Shown here: positions 47,978 through 56,069 of the stretch, one piece after another
Layout of the letters: each line of letters starts with the position of its first letter
Position numbering within the stretch: position 1 is the first letter of the stretch
Assembly (NCBI RefSeq): GCF_016598535.1
Contig: NZ_CP066779.1
Span: 1,364,001 to 1,428,000, forward strand
Direction: 5' to 3'
DNA length: 64,000 nucleotides
From: Rhodococcus sp. P-2
GTDB lineage: Bacteria; Actinomycetota; Actinomycetes; Mycobacteriales; Mycobacteriaceae
Translations under genes and position numbers: made by a program
The notes under the pieces: generated by a model
Seen by the model: only the letters and a program-made list of their open reading frames with translations
Databases searched by the model: none
What the model was told of the DNA's origin: nothing

Positions 47978-48943
47978 TCACAATCCCAGAGATTCCTGCA
48001 CCTCTCGCAATGTACGGGCAGAAGATCGGAGGCCCGAAGCCTCTTTTTCCGATAGCGGTATTTCGAGGACTCGACCGGCACCCGCACGACCAACCATCGT
48101 GGGAAGGGACAGACAAACGCGCTCGAGTCCGTGGACGCCGGTCTGCAAAGTCGATACCGGCAGAACCCGTTGTTCGTCCCGCAACACGACTTCCGCGATG
48201 AATGCGCTCGACAATCCGATGGCGAGGTTGGTCGCACCCTTTCCTTCGATGATCTCGTAAGCACTGCGGACCACAGACTTCGCGACGTTCGCGCGTAGGT
48301 CGGGGCCGAGGACGCCGCCCGACGGTCCCACGAACGAGGTTGCCGGCACTCCGCCGATGGTTGCGCTCGACCAGAGCGGAATCTCGGAGTCCCCGTGCTC
48401 GCCGACGATGAAGGCATGGACGTTCTCGACTGCGACTCCGAGTTCGGTGGCCAGCAGGAATCGCAATCGGGCCGTGTCGAGCACCGTCCCCGATCCGAAA
48501 ATTCGGCCGCTGTACGACGGTCCAGCGGCCTGGATCGCGGCGTAGGTCGCCACGTCGACCGGGTTGGTGACGAAGAGAAGAACCGCGTCCGGCGACACCG
48601 ACAACAGTTGTTCGGTCAAAGTCTGTGCAATCGTGACGTTCACCGCGGCAAGTTCGAGCCGCGACTGGCCGGGATGCTGCTTGGCGCCCGCGGTGACAAT
48701 GACCAAGTCCGATCCCGCGGTGACCGAGATGTTATCACCTCCCTCGACGGTGCACGGCGGTGTGAACTGGGTTCCGTGGTTGAGATCGAGAACTTCGGCG
48801 CGGACCTTTGCCCTGTTGGTGTCGTAGAGGGCGAGCGCGTCGGCTGATCCGCGTATCAAGCACGCGTACGCAATCGCAGTGCCGACGCTTCCCGCCCCGA
48901 CCACGGACACTTTTCGCCTGGATGAACGATTCGGCGTCGTCAT
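47978..48943 (-). CDS. ldh: L-lactate dehydrogenase
   Basis: 321 residues. NAD-binding GAGSVGTA; specificity loop GAKQHPGQSRL carries Gln (lactate, not malate); catalytic His in GEHGDSE; TNPVDV. Interconverts pyruvate and lactate. Full length. On the same strand as the holin-like gene but separated by 41 bases. Confidence 0.93.
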   Translation of the reverse strand: MTTPNRSSRRKVSVVGAGSVGTAIAYACLIRGSADALALYDTNRAKVRAEVLDLNHGTQFTPPCTVEGGDNISVTAGSDLVIVTAGAKQHPGQSRLELAAVNVTIAQTLTEQLLSVSPDAVLLFVTNPVDVATYAAIQAAGPSYSGRIFGSGTVLDTARLRFLLATELGVAVENVHAFIVGEHGDSEIPLWSSATIGGVPATSFVGPSGGVLGPDLRANVAKSVVRSAYEIIEGKGATNLAIGLSSAFIAEVVLRDEQRVLPVSTLQTGVHGLERVCLSLPTMVGRAGAGRVLEIPLSEKEASGLRSSARTLREVQESLGL

Positions 48944-49050
48944 GGATAAATGGTGCTCGCTCGATAACGATTTCGCAGCACAACGGATTGCCAGTCTCTT
49001 CTCAGGGTTTGGAAGCCGACCTCTCAGAATCGACGTGGATCATCGCTGGC

Positions 49051-49908
49051 ATGGCTGAGGTAACCGTTCTTGCAGTTGGCGGCACCGGCGAATCCCACGT
49101 CGGCGACGACGGCGCCCGTGTGCGCGGACTCCTCAGTGCCGTCACCGACGAACTCGACAGTCGATTCGATTCTCGCTGGGTCGCCTATCCCGCGTCGTAC
49201 GGCCCGGTCGCCGACGGCGGCCTGAGCTTTCGGCAAAGCACCGCGATGGGTGTGAAGGCCCTCACTGCCGAAATCGCACAGACAGACGGCCCAGTCATGC
49301 TGATCGGATACTCCCAGGGATGCAGTGTGATCCGCACAGCACTTCCGACATTGACTTCTCCGACGCTGAACGGCGCCAACATCATCGGAGTCGGATTGAT
49401 CTCGGATCCTCAACAACCGGCCGGTGTCATCGAAGGTTGTGAGGGACACGGCGTTGCCGGCGACGGACCCGAAGTCCACCCGTGGATTCCGGTCAAGTGG
49501 ATCGGGCACCCACAGGACATGATCTGTAATGCCAGCGACGACAGCTACATTCGCGACATCGCCGACTTGACGCGCTGGATGTCCTTCTCCCAGGCACGCG
49601 TGTGGGCACGTAAGGTGTGGGAACTACTTCGCAGCAATGCTTTCCAGAACGCGCAGAAGACTCGGTTCAGCCCCAAGCAGTGGCGTACCGATCTACGACG
49701 CATTCGCACCGCGTTCCTCGAAGTACTCGGCTACCTGCCGACGCGGTTGAACCTGAACCGCTTTCAGCTGGAGAACCCTCGCGGCGGTAGACACGTCAGC
49801 TACGCGATCGAACCTCTCGACGAGAGCGGACTGACCGGGTGCGAGCTTCTGGCGTCGTGGATGAAGGTCCAAGCGAACGGCATCGAGCAGCGTATTCACG
49901 CGGCCTGA
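49051..49908 (+). CDS. LysB/cutinase-like alpha/beta hydrolase
   Basis: 285 residues, no clear signal peptide. Nucleophile Ser in IGYSQGCSVIRTAL (PE-PPE/cutinase style GYSQG), acid in WIGHPQDMICN, His in GGRHVSYAIEP. The arrangement recalls the mycobacteriophage LysB mycolylarabinogalactan esterase and mycobacterial PE-PPE hydrolases. Could act on mycolyl esters or other cell-wall lipids; not proven. Divergent from ldh. Confidence 0.75.
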   Translation: MAEVTVLAVGGTGESHVGDDGARVRGLLSAVTDELDSRFDSRWVAYPASYGPVADGGLSFRQSTAMGVKALTAEIAQTDGPVMLIGYSQGCSVIRTALPTLTSPTLNGANIIGVGLISDPQQPAGVIEGCEGHGVAGDGPEVHPWIPVKWIGHPQDMICNASDDSYIRDIADLTRWMSFSQARVWARKVWELLRSNAFQNAQKTRFSPKQWRTDLRRIRTAFLEVLGYLPTRLNLNRFQLENPRGGRHVSYAIEPLDESGLTGCELLASWMKVQANGIEQRIHAA

Positions 49909-49910
49909 CC

Positions 49911-49932
49911 TTTACCGTTAGTTTACCTAACG
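49911..49932 (+). promoter_or_regulatory. Possible PHO box upstream of glycerophosphodiesterase
   Basis: TTTACC-GTTAG-TTTACC-TAACG: two 11-base direct repeat units. GTTTACC differs by one base from the Streptomyces PHO-box unit GTTCACC. It also contains a CGTTAG/CTAACG dyad. It lies 40-61 bases upstream of the start of a gene type known to be phosphate-controlled. Confidence 0.4.
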
Positions 49933-49971
49933 AACCCCAGTGGGCCATTCGGCGCCTCTACGTTTCCTTTC

Positions 49972-51069
49972 ATGCAACTGAGCAGAATATTGTCGTGCGC
50001 CGCCGTGACCGTCGCACTCCCCCTCACCGCCTTGGCGACCCCGGCCGCCGCATCGCCCACCGGAAGTCTCGACTGGTCCGGTTCGTTCGGTAGTTCAGCG
50101 CCCCAGCCGGTTTCGACGTTCGACGTCCAAGCCCACCGCGGCGGGCTCGGCCTGTACACGGAGAGCAGCCTGGCCGCGTTCTCGAATGCTCTCGAAATGG
50201 GCGTCAGCACATTGGAACTCGATACCCAGGTCACCGAAGACGGGATCGCTGTCGTCACGCACGATCGTAAGATCTCGAACAAGAAATGCCTCGACACCGA
50301 GCCCGCAACTGCCGGCGACCCGGAGTTCCCCTACGTCGGGAAATTCGTCAACACGCTGAACCTGCAGCAGATCGAGACCATGGACTGCGGCACCCTCCCC
50401 CTTGCCGGATACCCTGAGCAGCAGAGTGTTCCGGGAGCGAAAATGCAGACGCTCGAAGCAGTCCTCGCTCTGGTGAAGTCGTACAACGCACCCGGAATCA
50501 AGCTCAACATCGAGACCAAGGTGGAAGCGGGAGCGCCTCACGAGACCGCCCCGCGTGAGCAGTTCGTCTCCGTAGTTCTCGACACGATCCGGACAGCCGG
50601 ATTGTTGGACAGCGTCACCATTCAGAGCTTCGACTGGGGCTCGCTCATGCTCACCCGTCAACTCGCGCCGAGTGTGCCCGTTGTCGCGCTCACCAACGGC
50701 GACTTTCTCCAGGTAGGCAAGGACGGAGCGTCACCGTGGCTCGGTGGTCTGGACATCGATGATTTCGGTGGCGACGGCATCGCGGCGGTGGCAACCTTCG
50801 GCGCCTCCGCCTACTCCCCTGTCCAAGGAACTCCGCAGGGCGGAAAGGTCGGGGATCCCGGTTTCACCCTCTATCCGACAGCCGACATGATCGCGAGCGC
50901 ACATGCGCGTGGCATGAAGGTCATCCCGTGGACCGTCGATGATCCCGCCACCATGCACGCCCTGATCGACCTCGGTGTCGACGGAATCATCACCGACTAC
51001 CCCGATCGCCTCCGCGCCGTCCTGGCCGAGCGCGGTATGCCGCTACCTGCGTCTGCGGTCAAGAAGTAG
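49972..51069 (+). CDS. Secreted glycerophosphodiester phosphodiesterase
   Basis: 365 residues. Signal peptide of ~27 residues, then GDPD barrel: QAHRGG (catalytic His), ESSLAAFSNALEMGVSTLELDTQVTEDG, VTHDR, and at the end GVDGIITDYPDRLRAV. Releases glycerol-3-phosphate from phosphodiesters outside the cell, e.g. for phosphate supply. GDPDs of this kind belong to the Pho regulon in Streptomyces, which fits the candidate PHO box in front. Confidence 0.9.
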   Translation: MQLSRILSCAAVTVALPLTALATPAAASPTGSLDWSGSFGSSAPQPVSTFDVQAHRGGLGLYTESSLAAFSNALEMGVSTLELDTQVTEDGIAVVTHDRKISNKKCLDTEPATAGDPEFPYVGKFVNTLNLQQIETMDCGTLPLAGYPEQQSVPGAKMQTLEAVLALVKSYNAPGIKLNIETKVEAGAPHETAPREQFVSVVLDTIRTAGLLDSVTIQSFDWGSLMLTRQLAPSVPVVALTNGDFLQVGKDGASPWLGGLDIDDFGGDGIAAVATFGASAYSPVQGTPQGGKVGDPGFTLYPTADMIASAHARGMKVIPWTVDDPATMHALIDLGVDGIITDYPDRLRAVLAERGMPLPASAVKK

Positions 51070-51087
51070 CCCGCCCCCACTCCGAAG

Positions 51088-51170
51088 CAGGTACCTGATC
51101 AGGTAGTACGGCCGATGCCCGCGAGGTCCCGTCGGACGCATCCTGGACAGGTACTTGCTCGGGTGATCGG
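51088..51170. repeat. Imperfect direct repeat with palindrome upstream of small gene
   Basis: CAGGTACCTGATCAGGT at 51088-51104 and CAGGTACTTGCTCGGGT at 51148-51164, 14 of 17 bases identical, 60 bases apart. The first copy contains the perfect palindrome ACCTGATCAGGT. They precede the ribosome binding site of the 51-residue gene and could be operators. Confidence 0.5.
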
Positions 51171-51182
51171 AGGTGAATTCTG

Positions 51183-51338
51183 ATGATGTCTTTGAAGGAT
51201 CAGTTGGACAACTGCGAATACCTACTTGCCGACGCGGAAATGGCCGGCGACTGGAATGCTGTTCGGCGATTCAGGGAATACCGACTGAGGCTGGTTCGGC
51301 AACTGTGCAGGCAAAGGGCTGCCGGTCTCTGCGCCTAG
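51183..51338 (+). CDS. 51-residue protein of unknown function
   Basis: Starts MMSLKDQLDNCEYLLADA and ends AAGLCA. A near-ideal ribosome binding site (GGAGGTG, 51169-51175) precedes the ATG. It looks alpha-helical, acidic at the N-terminus and Arg-rich at the C-terminus, with three Cys. No family recognised. The two direct repeats in front suggest regulated expression. The tRNA-like gene on the other strand starts within 31 bases of its stop. Confidence 0.6.
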   Translation: MMSLKDQLDNCEYLLADAEMAGDWNAVRRFREYRLRLVRQLCRQRAAGLCA

Positions 51339-51368
51339 AGGCCCGACCTGAGCCGTATCTGAGCTGAG

Positions 51369-51441
51369 TCCCTCTGGGCGGTTACGATCCGCCGTCGCCC
51401 GAGTCACAGTCGGGTGCTCTCACCAATTGAGCTACAGAAGG
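51369..51441 (-). tRNA. Atypical tRNA-His-like gene (anticodon GUG)
   Basis: Full cloverleaf of 73 bases: acceptor CCTTCTG/CAGAGGG, D stem GCTC/GAGC with GG in the loop, anticodon stem CCCGA/TCGGG with loop CTGTGAC (anticodon GTG), 4-base variable loop, T stem GGCGG/CCGCC. But the T loop is ATCGTAA instead of TTCRANN, and the discriminator is A without the G-1:C73 pair required by HisRS. It is therefore either a degenerate copy or an orphan tRNA; the main tRNA-His must lie elsewhere. Confidence 0.6.
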
Positions 51442-51631
51442 TATGGACCGCAGCGCTTTTCGACTGCGGTCTTTGTCTCCCGAACCATACGGACCCGACT
51501 GTCGTCCGCGCTACTGATTTTCCACTCGACGATCTCTGGGCGGCCGCCGCTCCGAGTTCGGTTTCCGCGTCCCCGCGGGGACGTCCCCGGTAGAGGCCAC
51601 ACCGAATCACCGCTGACCAGCTGTCGATGGG

Positions 51632-52603
51632 ATGATGACCTGCGTGTCCATGTCTCCACCGCTGCCCGTCAAGAACGGGGTTGGCCCGACGCGCCTACGC
51701 ATCCCGCTCTCTGGTCCGTGGGCGACGATCGCCGAGTACGTCGTAGCCAAGTTCGGCCATCTGGACGCCGAAAACTTGTATCGGCGGTTCGACGACGGTG
51801 AGTTCGTGGGTATCGACGGCCAGTCGATCTGCCGGAGCACAGAACTCAGCGCGCACCGGTTCATCTGGTACTACCGTGAGTTGTCGGCGGAGGACCCCGT
51901 GCCGTTCCACGAAGAGATCCTGCACATCGACGACGATCTCGTCGTCATCGACAAGCCACATTTTCTCCCGACCACCCCCAGCGGGCGCTACCTGCGTGAG
52001 TCGGCGCTCGTCCGACTGCGGGTCCGCCTCGACAACCCAGATCTGACCCCGATCCATCGACTCGACCGCGGCACCGCAGGCGTGGTGATGTTCTCGGCCC
52101 GCTCCGCGACGCGCGGCGCCTACCAGTCACTGTTCGAGAAGCGTCAGGTCACGAAGGTCTACGAGGCAGTGTCAGCGCGACCGTCCCGGTGGGGCCAGGA
52201 CGCACAGGGGTTCGCCGAATCCGATGGTCCCCTCGTTTACCGCAACCACATCGAAGCACGGCGTGGCGAGTTGCGGGTCCTCGTCGACGACAGCCGTGAA
52301 CCCAACTCCGAGACCATGATCGAGGCGCGAGGGACGGGCGTGAGTGCCTCCGGACGTGCTGTGCTGCACACGGTTCTACGTCCGCAGTCCGGACGGATGC
52401 ACCAGTTGCGGGTGCACCTGGCAGCTCTCGGCGCCGGGATTCTGGGCGACCGGCGATACCCCGACCTGCTCCCCGACGCGCCGGACGATCATTCCCTCCC
52501 ACTCCAATTGCTCGCGAGGGAACTCGAATTCACCGATCCGTTGTCGGGGAGACCACGGCGGTTTGTCACACGTCGGGCGCTCAGTGAGACGCCCGTGCGG
52601 TGA
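51632..52603 (+). CDS. RluA-family RNA pseudouridine synthase
   Basis: 323 residues; the precise start among several Met codons is uncertain. Catalytic motif HRLDRGTAGV (with Asp) and the RluA-type ILHIDDDLVVIDKPHFLPTTPSG are clear, with the late HQLRVHLAALG. It would isomerise a uridine in rRNA or tRNA. The target site is unknown. Confidence 0.9.
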   Translation: MMTCVSMSPPLPVKNGVGPTRLRIPLSGPWATIAEYVVAKFGHLDAENLYRRFDDGEFVGIDGQSICRSTELSAHRFIWYYRELSAEDPVPFHEEILHIDDDLVVIDKPHFLPTTPSGRYLRESALVRLRVRLDNPDLTPIHRLDRGTAGVVMFSARSATRGAYQSLFEKRQVTKVYEAVSARPSRWGQDAQGFAESDGPLVYRNHIEARRGELRVLVDDSREPNSETMIEARGTGVSASGRAVLHTVLRPQSGRMHQLRVHLAALGAGILGDRRYPDLLPDAPDDHSLPLQLLARELEFTDPLSGRPRRFVTRRALSETPVR

Positions 52604-52619
52604 GGACCCGAAGCCAGAT

Positions 52620-53699
52620 CTAGACGTTGAAGCGGAACTCCACCACATCGCCGTCGGCCATGACGTATTCCTTGCCCTCCATGCGGACCTTGCCGGCAGC
52701 CTTGGCCGCGGCCATGGAACCCGCCTCGACGAGATCGTCGAAGGACACGATTTCAGCCTTGATGAAGCCACGCTCGAAGTCGGTGTGAATGACGCCGGCA
52801 GCCTGGGGCGCGGTGTCACCCTTGTGGATCGTCCAGGCGCGAGCTTCCTTCGGACCAGCCGTCAGGTAGGTCTGCAACCCGAGAGTGTGGAAGCCGGTGC
52901 GAGCGAGAGCGTGCAGGCCCGGCTCGGTCTGACCGATCGAGTCGAGCATTTCCTGGCGATCTTCCTCGTCCAGCTCGAGCAGTTCCTGCTCGACCTTCGC
53001 GTCGAGGAACACAGCGTCGGCCGGTGCGACGGATGCGCGCAATTCCGCAATCTTCGCTGCGTCGGTGAGCACAGACTCGTCGGCGTTGAAGACGTACAGG
53101 AAGGGCTTGGTGGTGAGCAGGCTCAGCTCACGAAGCAACGAGAAGTCGAGCTTGTCCTTGACGCTGAAGAGCGTCGTGCCCTCGTTGAGGAAGGCCTGGG
53201 CCTTGAGTGCCTCGTCGTGCGCCGGCTTGAGCTCCTTGTTCTTGCGAGCTTCCTTGTCCAGACGCGGGAGAGCCTTCTCGAGGGTCTGCATGTCGGCGAT
53301 CACGAGCTCGGTCTCGATGACCTCGATGTCGGAGGCCGGGTCGACCTTGCCGTCGACGTGGATGACGTCGTCGTCGGCGAAGACGCGCACTACCTGGCAG
53401 ATGGCGTCCGCTTCACGGATGTTGGCCAGGAACTTGTTGCCAAGGCCTGCGCCCTCGGACGCGCCCTTCACGATTCCCGCGATGTCGACGAACGACACGG
53501 TCGCGGGGAGGATGCGCTCGGAGCCGAAGATCTCGGCGAGCTTCTGCAGCCGCGGATCGGGCAGCTCGACCAGGCCGACGTTGGGTTCGATGGTCGCGAA
53601 CGGGTAGTTCGCTGCCAACACGTCGTTGTTGGTCAGTGCATTGAAAAGGGTGGACTTGCCGACGTTGGGCAGTCCGACGATTCCGAGGGTAAGGCTCAC
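52620..53699 (-). CDS. ychF: Redox-regulated ATPase YchF (Obg-like)
   Basis: 359 residues, GTG start. G1 GLPNVGKST, G3 DIAGI and the NADE variant G4 (specific for ATP) are visible, then a TGS domain near the C-terminus (EGKEYVMADGDVVEFRFNV). It binds ribosomes and is linked to oxidative stress. Full length. Confidence 0.95.
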   Translation of the reverse strand: MSLTLGIVGLPNVGKSTLFNALTNNDVLAANYPFATIEPNVGLVELPDPRLQKLAEIFGSERILPATVSFVDIAGIVKGASEGAGLGNKFLANIREADAICQVVRVFADDDVIHVDGKVDPASDIEVIETELVIADMQTLEKALPRLDKEARKNKELKPAHDEALKAQAFLNEGTTLFSVKDKLDFSLLRELSLLTTKPFLYVFNADESVLTDAAKIAELRASVAPADAVFLDAKVEQELLELDEEDRQEMLDSIGQTEPGLHALARTGFHTLGLQTYLTAGPKEARAWTIHKGDTAPQAAGVIHTDFERGFIKAEIVSFDDLVEAGSMAAAKAAGKVRMEGKEYVMADGDVVEFRFNV

Positions 53700-53769
53700 G
53701 GTCTGTGGATTCTACGGCCTCGCGGCGACGTGACGGGTACTCGCCCCACCGTCACGTCGCGGCAGGTGA

Positions 53770-54291
53770 TCAGTTGTAGGTATACGAATCGACGGACGAC
53801 ACGATCGCAACCAGGAAGATGACGTAGAACGCGATGAACAGCACCCAGCAGATGACGGCTATGAGGAGCGAGATCTGCCCGAGCTTCTTCACGCGCTCGG
53901 ACGCGTACTGTGCGCCCTGGTGATCGCCCATCGCCCACTTCGGGTAGATGTCGTGGAGATGGTTGAACGCGGCGAACGCGATAGGCCAGAAGAACAGGAT
54001 CGACGCGACGGCCCATCCCGCGTTGGACTTCGGCGGACCGTACTGGGGCGCCGCGTACGTGGGAGCGGCGCTGTACTGCTGGGGCGCGCTGTACTGCTGA
54101 CCGGTCGGATACTGCTGCCCGGCGGAATACTGCGGGTCAGTCGGGTACTGCGGGTCGGTCGGGTACTGCTGGCCCGTCGGATACTCCTGGCCTGCTGAAT
54201 ATTGCTGACCGGCTGAATACTGCTGGCCCGCCGGATACTGCTGCTCCTTCGGATCCTGCGGGTCGGTCGGATATTGCGGTTCGGTCATCAT
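53770..54291 (-). CDS. CD225/dispanin-like membrane protein with hexapeptide repeat
   Basis: 173 residues. Residues 5-76 comprise 12 hexapeptide units of the form (Q/P)QY(P/S)(A/T)(G/D) (54064-54279), one degenerate. The C-terminal half is a CD225-type two-helix domain: AGWAVASILFFWPIAFAAFNH, then SLLIAVICWVLFIAFYVIFLVAIV. The N-terminal repeat is likely unstructured and cytoplasmic. Role unknown; dispanins in bacteria often sit in stress or envelope contexts. Confidence 0.75.
   Translation of the reverse strand: MMTEPQYPTDPQDPKEQQYPAGQQYSAGQQYSAGQEYPTGQQYPTDPQYPTDPQYSAGQQYPTGQQYSAPQQYSAAPTYAAPQYGPPKSNAGWAVASILFFWPIAFAAFNHLHDIYPKWAMGDHQGAQYASERVKKLGQISLLIAVICWVLFIAFYVIFLVAIVSSVDSYTYN
54064..54279 (-). 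repeat. 12 tandem 18-bp (hexapeptide) repeats
   Basis: Codes for the (Q/P)QY(P/S)(A/T)(G/D) units of the dispanin-like protein. The 18-base units differ by a few bases each and are a likely site of length variation between strains. Confidence 0.8.
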
Positions 54292-54389
54292 TCCCCCAAA
54301 GAGTCGGATTCGGTTCTCTATCGCAGAACCTAGTGGAGACTTACCGCTGCCGTGTCACAGTGGGCGCCTACGCTCTCGAGGTGACTCGG

Positions 54390-55958
54390 ATGCTGATCGT
54401 GCTCTTGATATGGATAGTGGGTCTCGGCACCGCCGCGCTCGCAATTGTCGCCTCGCCCGGATGGTGGGTGATCGCTGTCGTCACTCTCGCGCTGGCGGCG
54501 ATGGGCACCTACGACCTCACTCAGAAGTCCCACAGCATCCTCCGTAACTATCCGGTCCTGGGGCACGCGCGATTCCTCCTCGAGAAGATTCGACCGGAGA
54601 TCCAGCAGTACTTCGTCGAATCATCCACCGATGGAATGCCATTCGATCGCGAAACGCGAGATCTGGTTTACGAGCGGGCAAAGGGAACACTGGCGGAAGA
54701 GCCCTTCGGGACCGAGCGCGACGTCAATGCGATCGGCTACGAGTTCATGACGCATTCGATTCGCGCACGGACCGCCCCCGACACCGTTCCGCGAGTTCGC
54801 CTCGGCGGACGCGATTGCACGAAGCCGTACGACATCGCTCTCTTGAACGTCTCCGCGATGAGCTTTGGGTCGTTGTCCGCCAACGCAATCGAGGCCCTCA
54901 ACGCCGGCGCCGCCAAAGGCGGCTTCGCCCACGACACCGGCGAAGGCGCGATCAGTCCGTATCACCGCAAACACGGCGGCGATCTGATCTGGGAAATCGC
55001 CTCGGGATATTTCGGATGCCGAACCGAGGACGGCCGATTCGATCCTGACCGTTTTGCCGAGCGTGCCGGCCTCGAACAGGTGAAGGCCATCTCGATCAAG
55101 CTCTCGCAAGGTGCGAAACCCGGGTTGGGTGGCGTGCTTCCCGGAGTCAAGGTCTCCCCCGAGATCGCCGAAACCCGCGGGGTACCCGTCGGCCAGACCG
55201 TGATTTCGCCACCCGCGCATACCGCGTTCAGCACCCCGGTCGAACTGGTCGATTTCATCGCGACCCTGCGAAAACTGTCGGGCGGCAAGCCAGTCGGTAT
55301 GAAACTGTGCGTCGGCTCGCGTCGTGAATTCCTCGGAATCTGCAAAGCGATGATCGAGCGAGGCATCACGCCCGACTTCGTCATCGTCGACGGTTCCGAA
55401 GGCGGCACCGGCGCAGGTCCGGTGGAGTTCGAGGACCACATGGGCATGCCGTTGACCGAAGGCCTGATGCTCGTGCACAACGCCTTGGTGGGAACTGGCC
55501 TGCGCCCTCTCGTGAAAGTCGGCGCTTCCGGAAAGGTGGCGAGCGGTTCCGACATCGTCAAACGCATCATCCAGGGCGCAGACTTCACGATGGCGGCCCG
55601 CGCAATGATGTTCGCAGTGGGCTGCATTCAGGCCCAGATGTGCCACACCAACCGCTGCCCGGTCGGCGTTGCCACTCAGGATCCGGCACGCACCCGCGCA
55701 CTCGACATCCCCGACAAGAGCGAGCGCGTCTACCGATTCCAGAAGGCAACCGTCGCCAGCGCGCAACAGATGATCGCGTCGATGGGCATCGATTCGTTCG
55801 ACCAATTACAACCGGGAATGCTCAACCGCCGCGTCGACGGTCTCACCACCCGCACCTATGCCGACCTGTTCGACTGGCTGATGCCGGGTGAACTGCTCGA
55901 CTCCCCGCCGCAGAGCTGGCTCACCGATTGGATCGACGCCGACGCTCACCGATTCTGA
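54390..55958 (+). CDS. FMN-binding glutamate-synthase-like protein
   Basis: 522 residues from the ATG behind GAGGTG. Two N-terminal membrane helices (residues ~1-50) precede a GltB2-type FMN barrel: MSFGSLSANAIEALNAGAAKGGFAHDTGEGAISPYH, and the 3Fe-4S cysteines in QAQMCHTNRCPVG. The glutaminase domain is absent. The family is widespread but its substrate is unknown; the membrane anchor indicates a location at the inner face. Confidence 0.85.
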   Translation: MLIVLLIWIVGLGTAALAIVASPGWWVIAVVTLALAAMGTYDLTQKSHSILRNYPVLGHARFLLEKIRPEIQQYFVESSTDGMPFDRETRDLVYERAKGTLAEEPFGTERDVNAIGYEFMTHSIRARTAPDTVPRVRLGGRDCTKPYDIALLNVSAMSFGSLSANAIEALNAGAAKGGFAHDTGEGAISPYHRKHGGDLIWEIASGYFGCRTEDGRFDPDRFAERAGLEQVKAISIKLSQGAKPGLGGVLPGVKVSPEIAETRGVPVGQTVISPPAHTAFSTPVELVDFIATLRKLSGGKPVGMKLCVGSRREFLGICKAMIERGITPDFVIVDGSEGGTGAGPVEFEDHMGMPLTEGLMLVHNALVGTGLRPLVKVGASGKVASGSDIVKRIIQGADFTMAARAMMFAVGCIQAQMCHTNRCPVGVATQDPARTRALDIPDKSERVYRFQKATVASAQQMIASMGIDSFDQLQPGMLNRRVDGLTTRTYADLFDWLMPGELLDSPPQSWLTDWIDADAHRF

Positions 55959-56069
55959 CGTCGGTCGACTCCCGCGTTTCAGATCGCGCGGATTCACCCT
56001 TCTGGTCCTACAGTGACAGATGGCCCGCTGTGACGGCGGCCACACTGCACTAGTGGACGGAGTTCGACG

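Noticed and set aside
47551-49908. Prophage remnant suggested by holin-like and LysB-like genes
   Set aside because: No integrase, capsid, tail or att sites; genes between them (ldh) are housekeeping and the two are on opposite strands.
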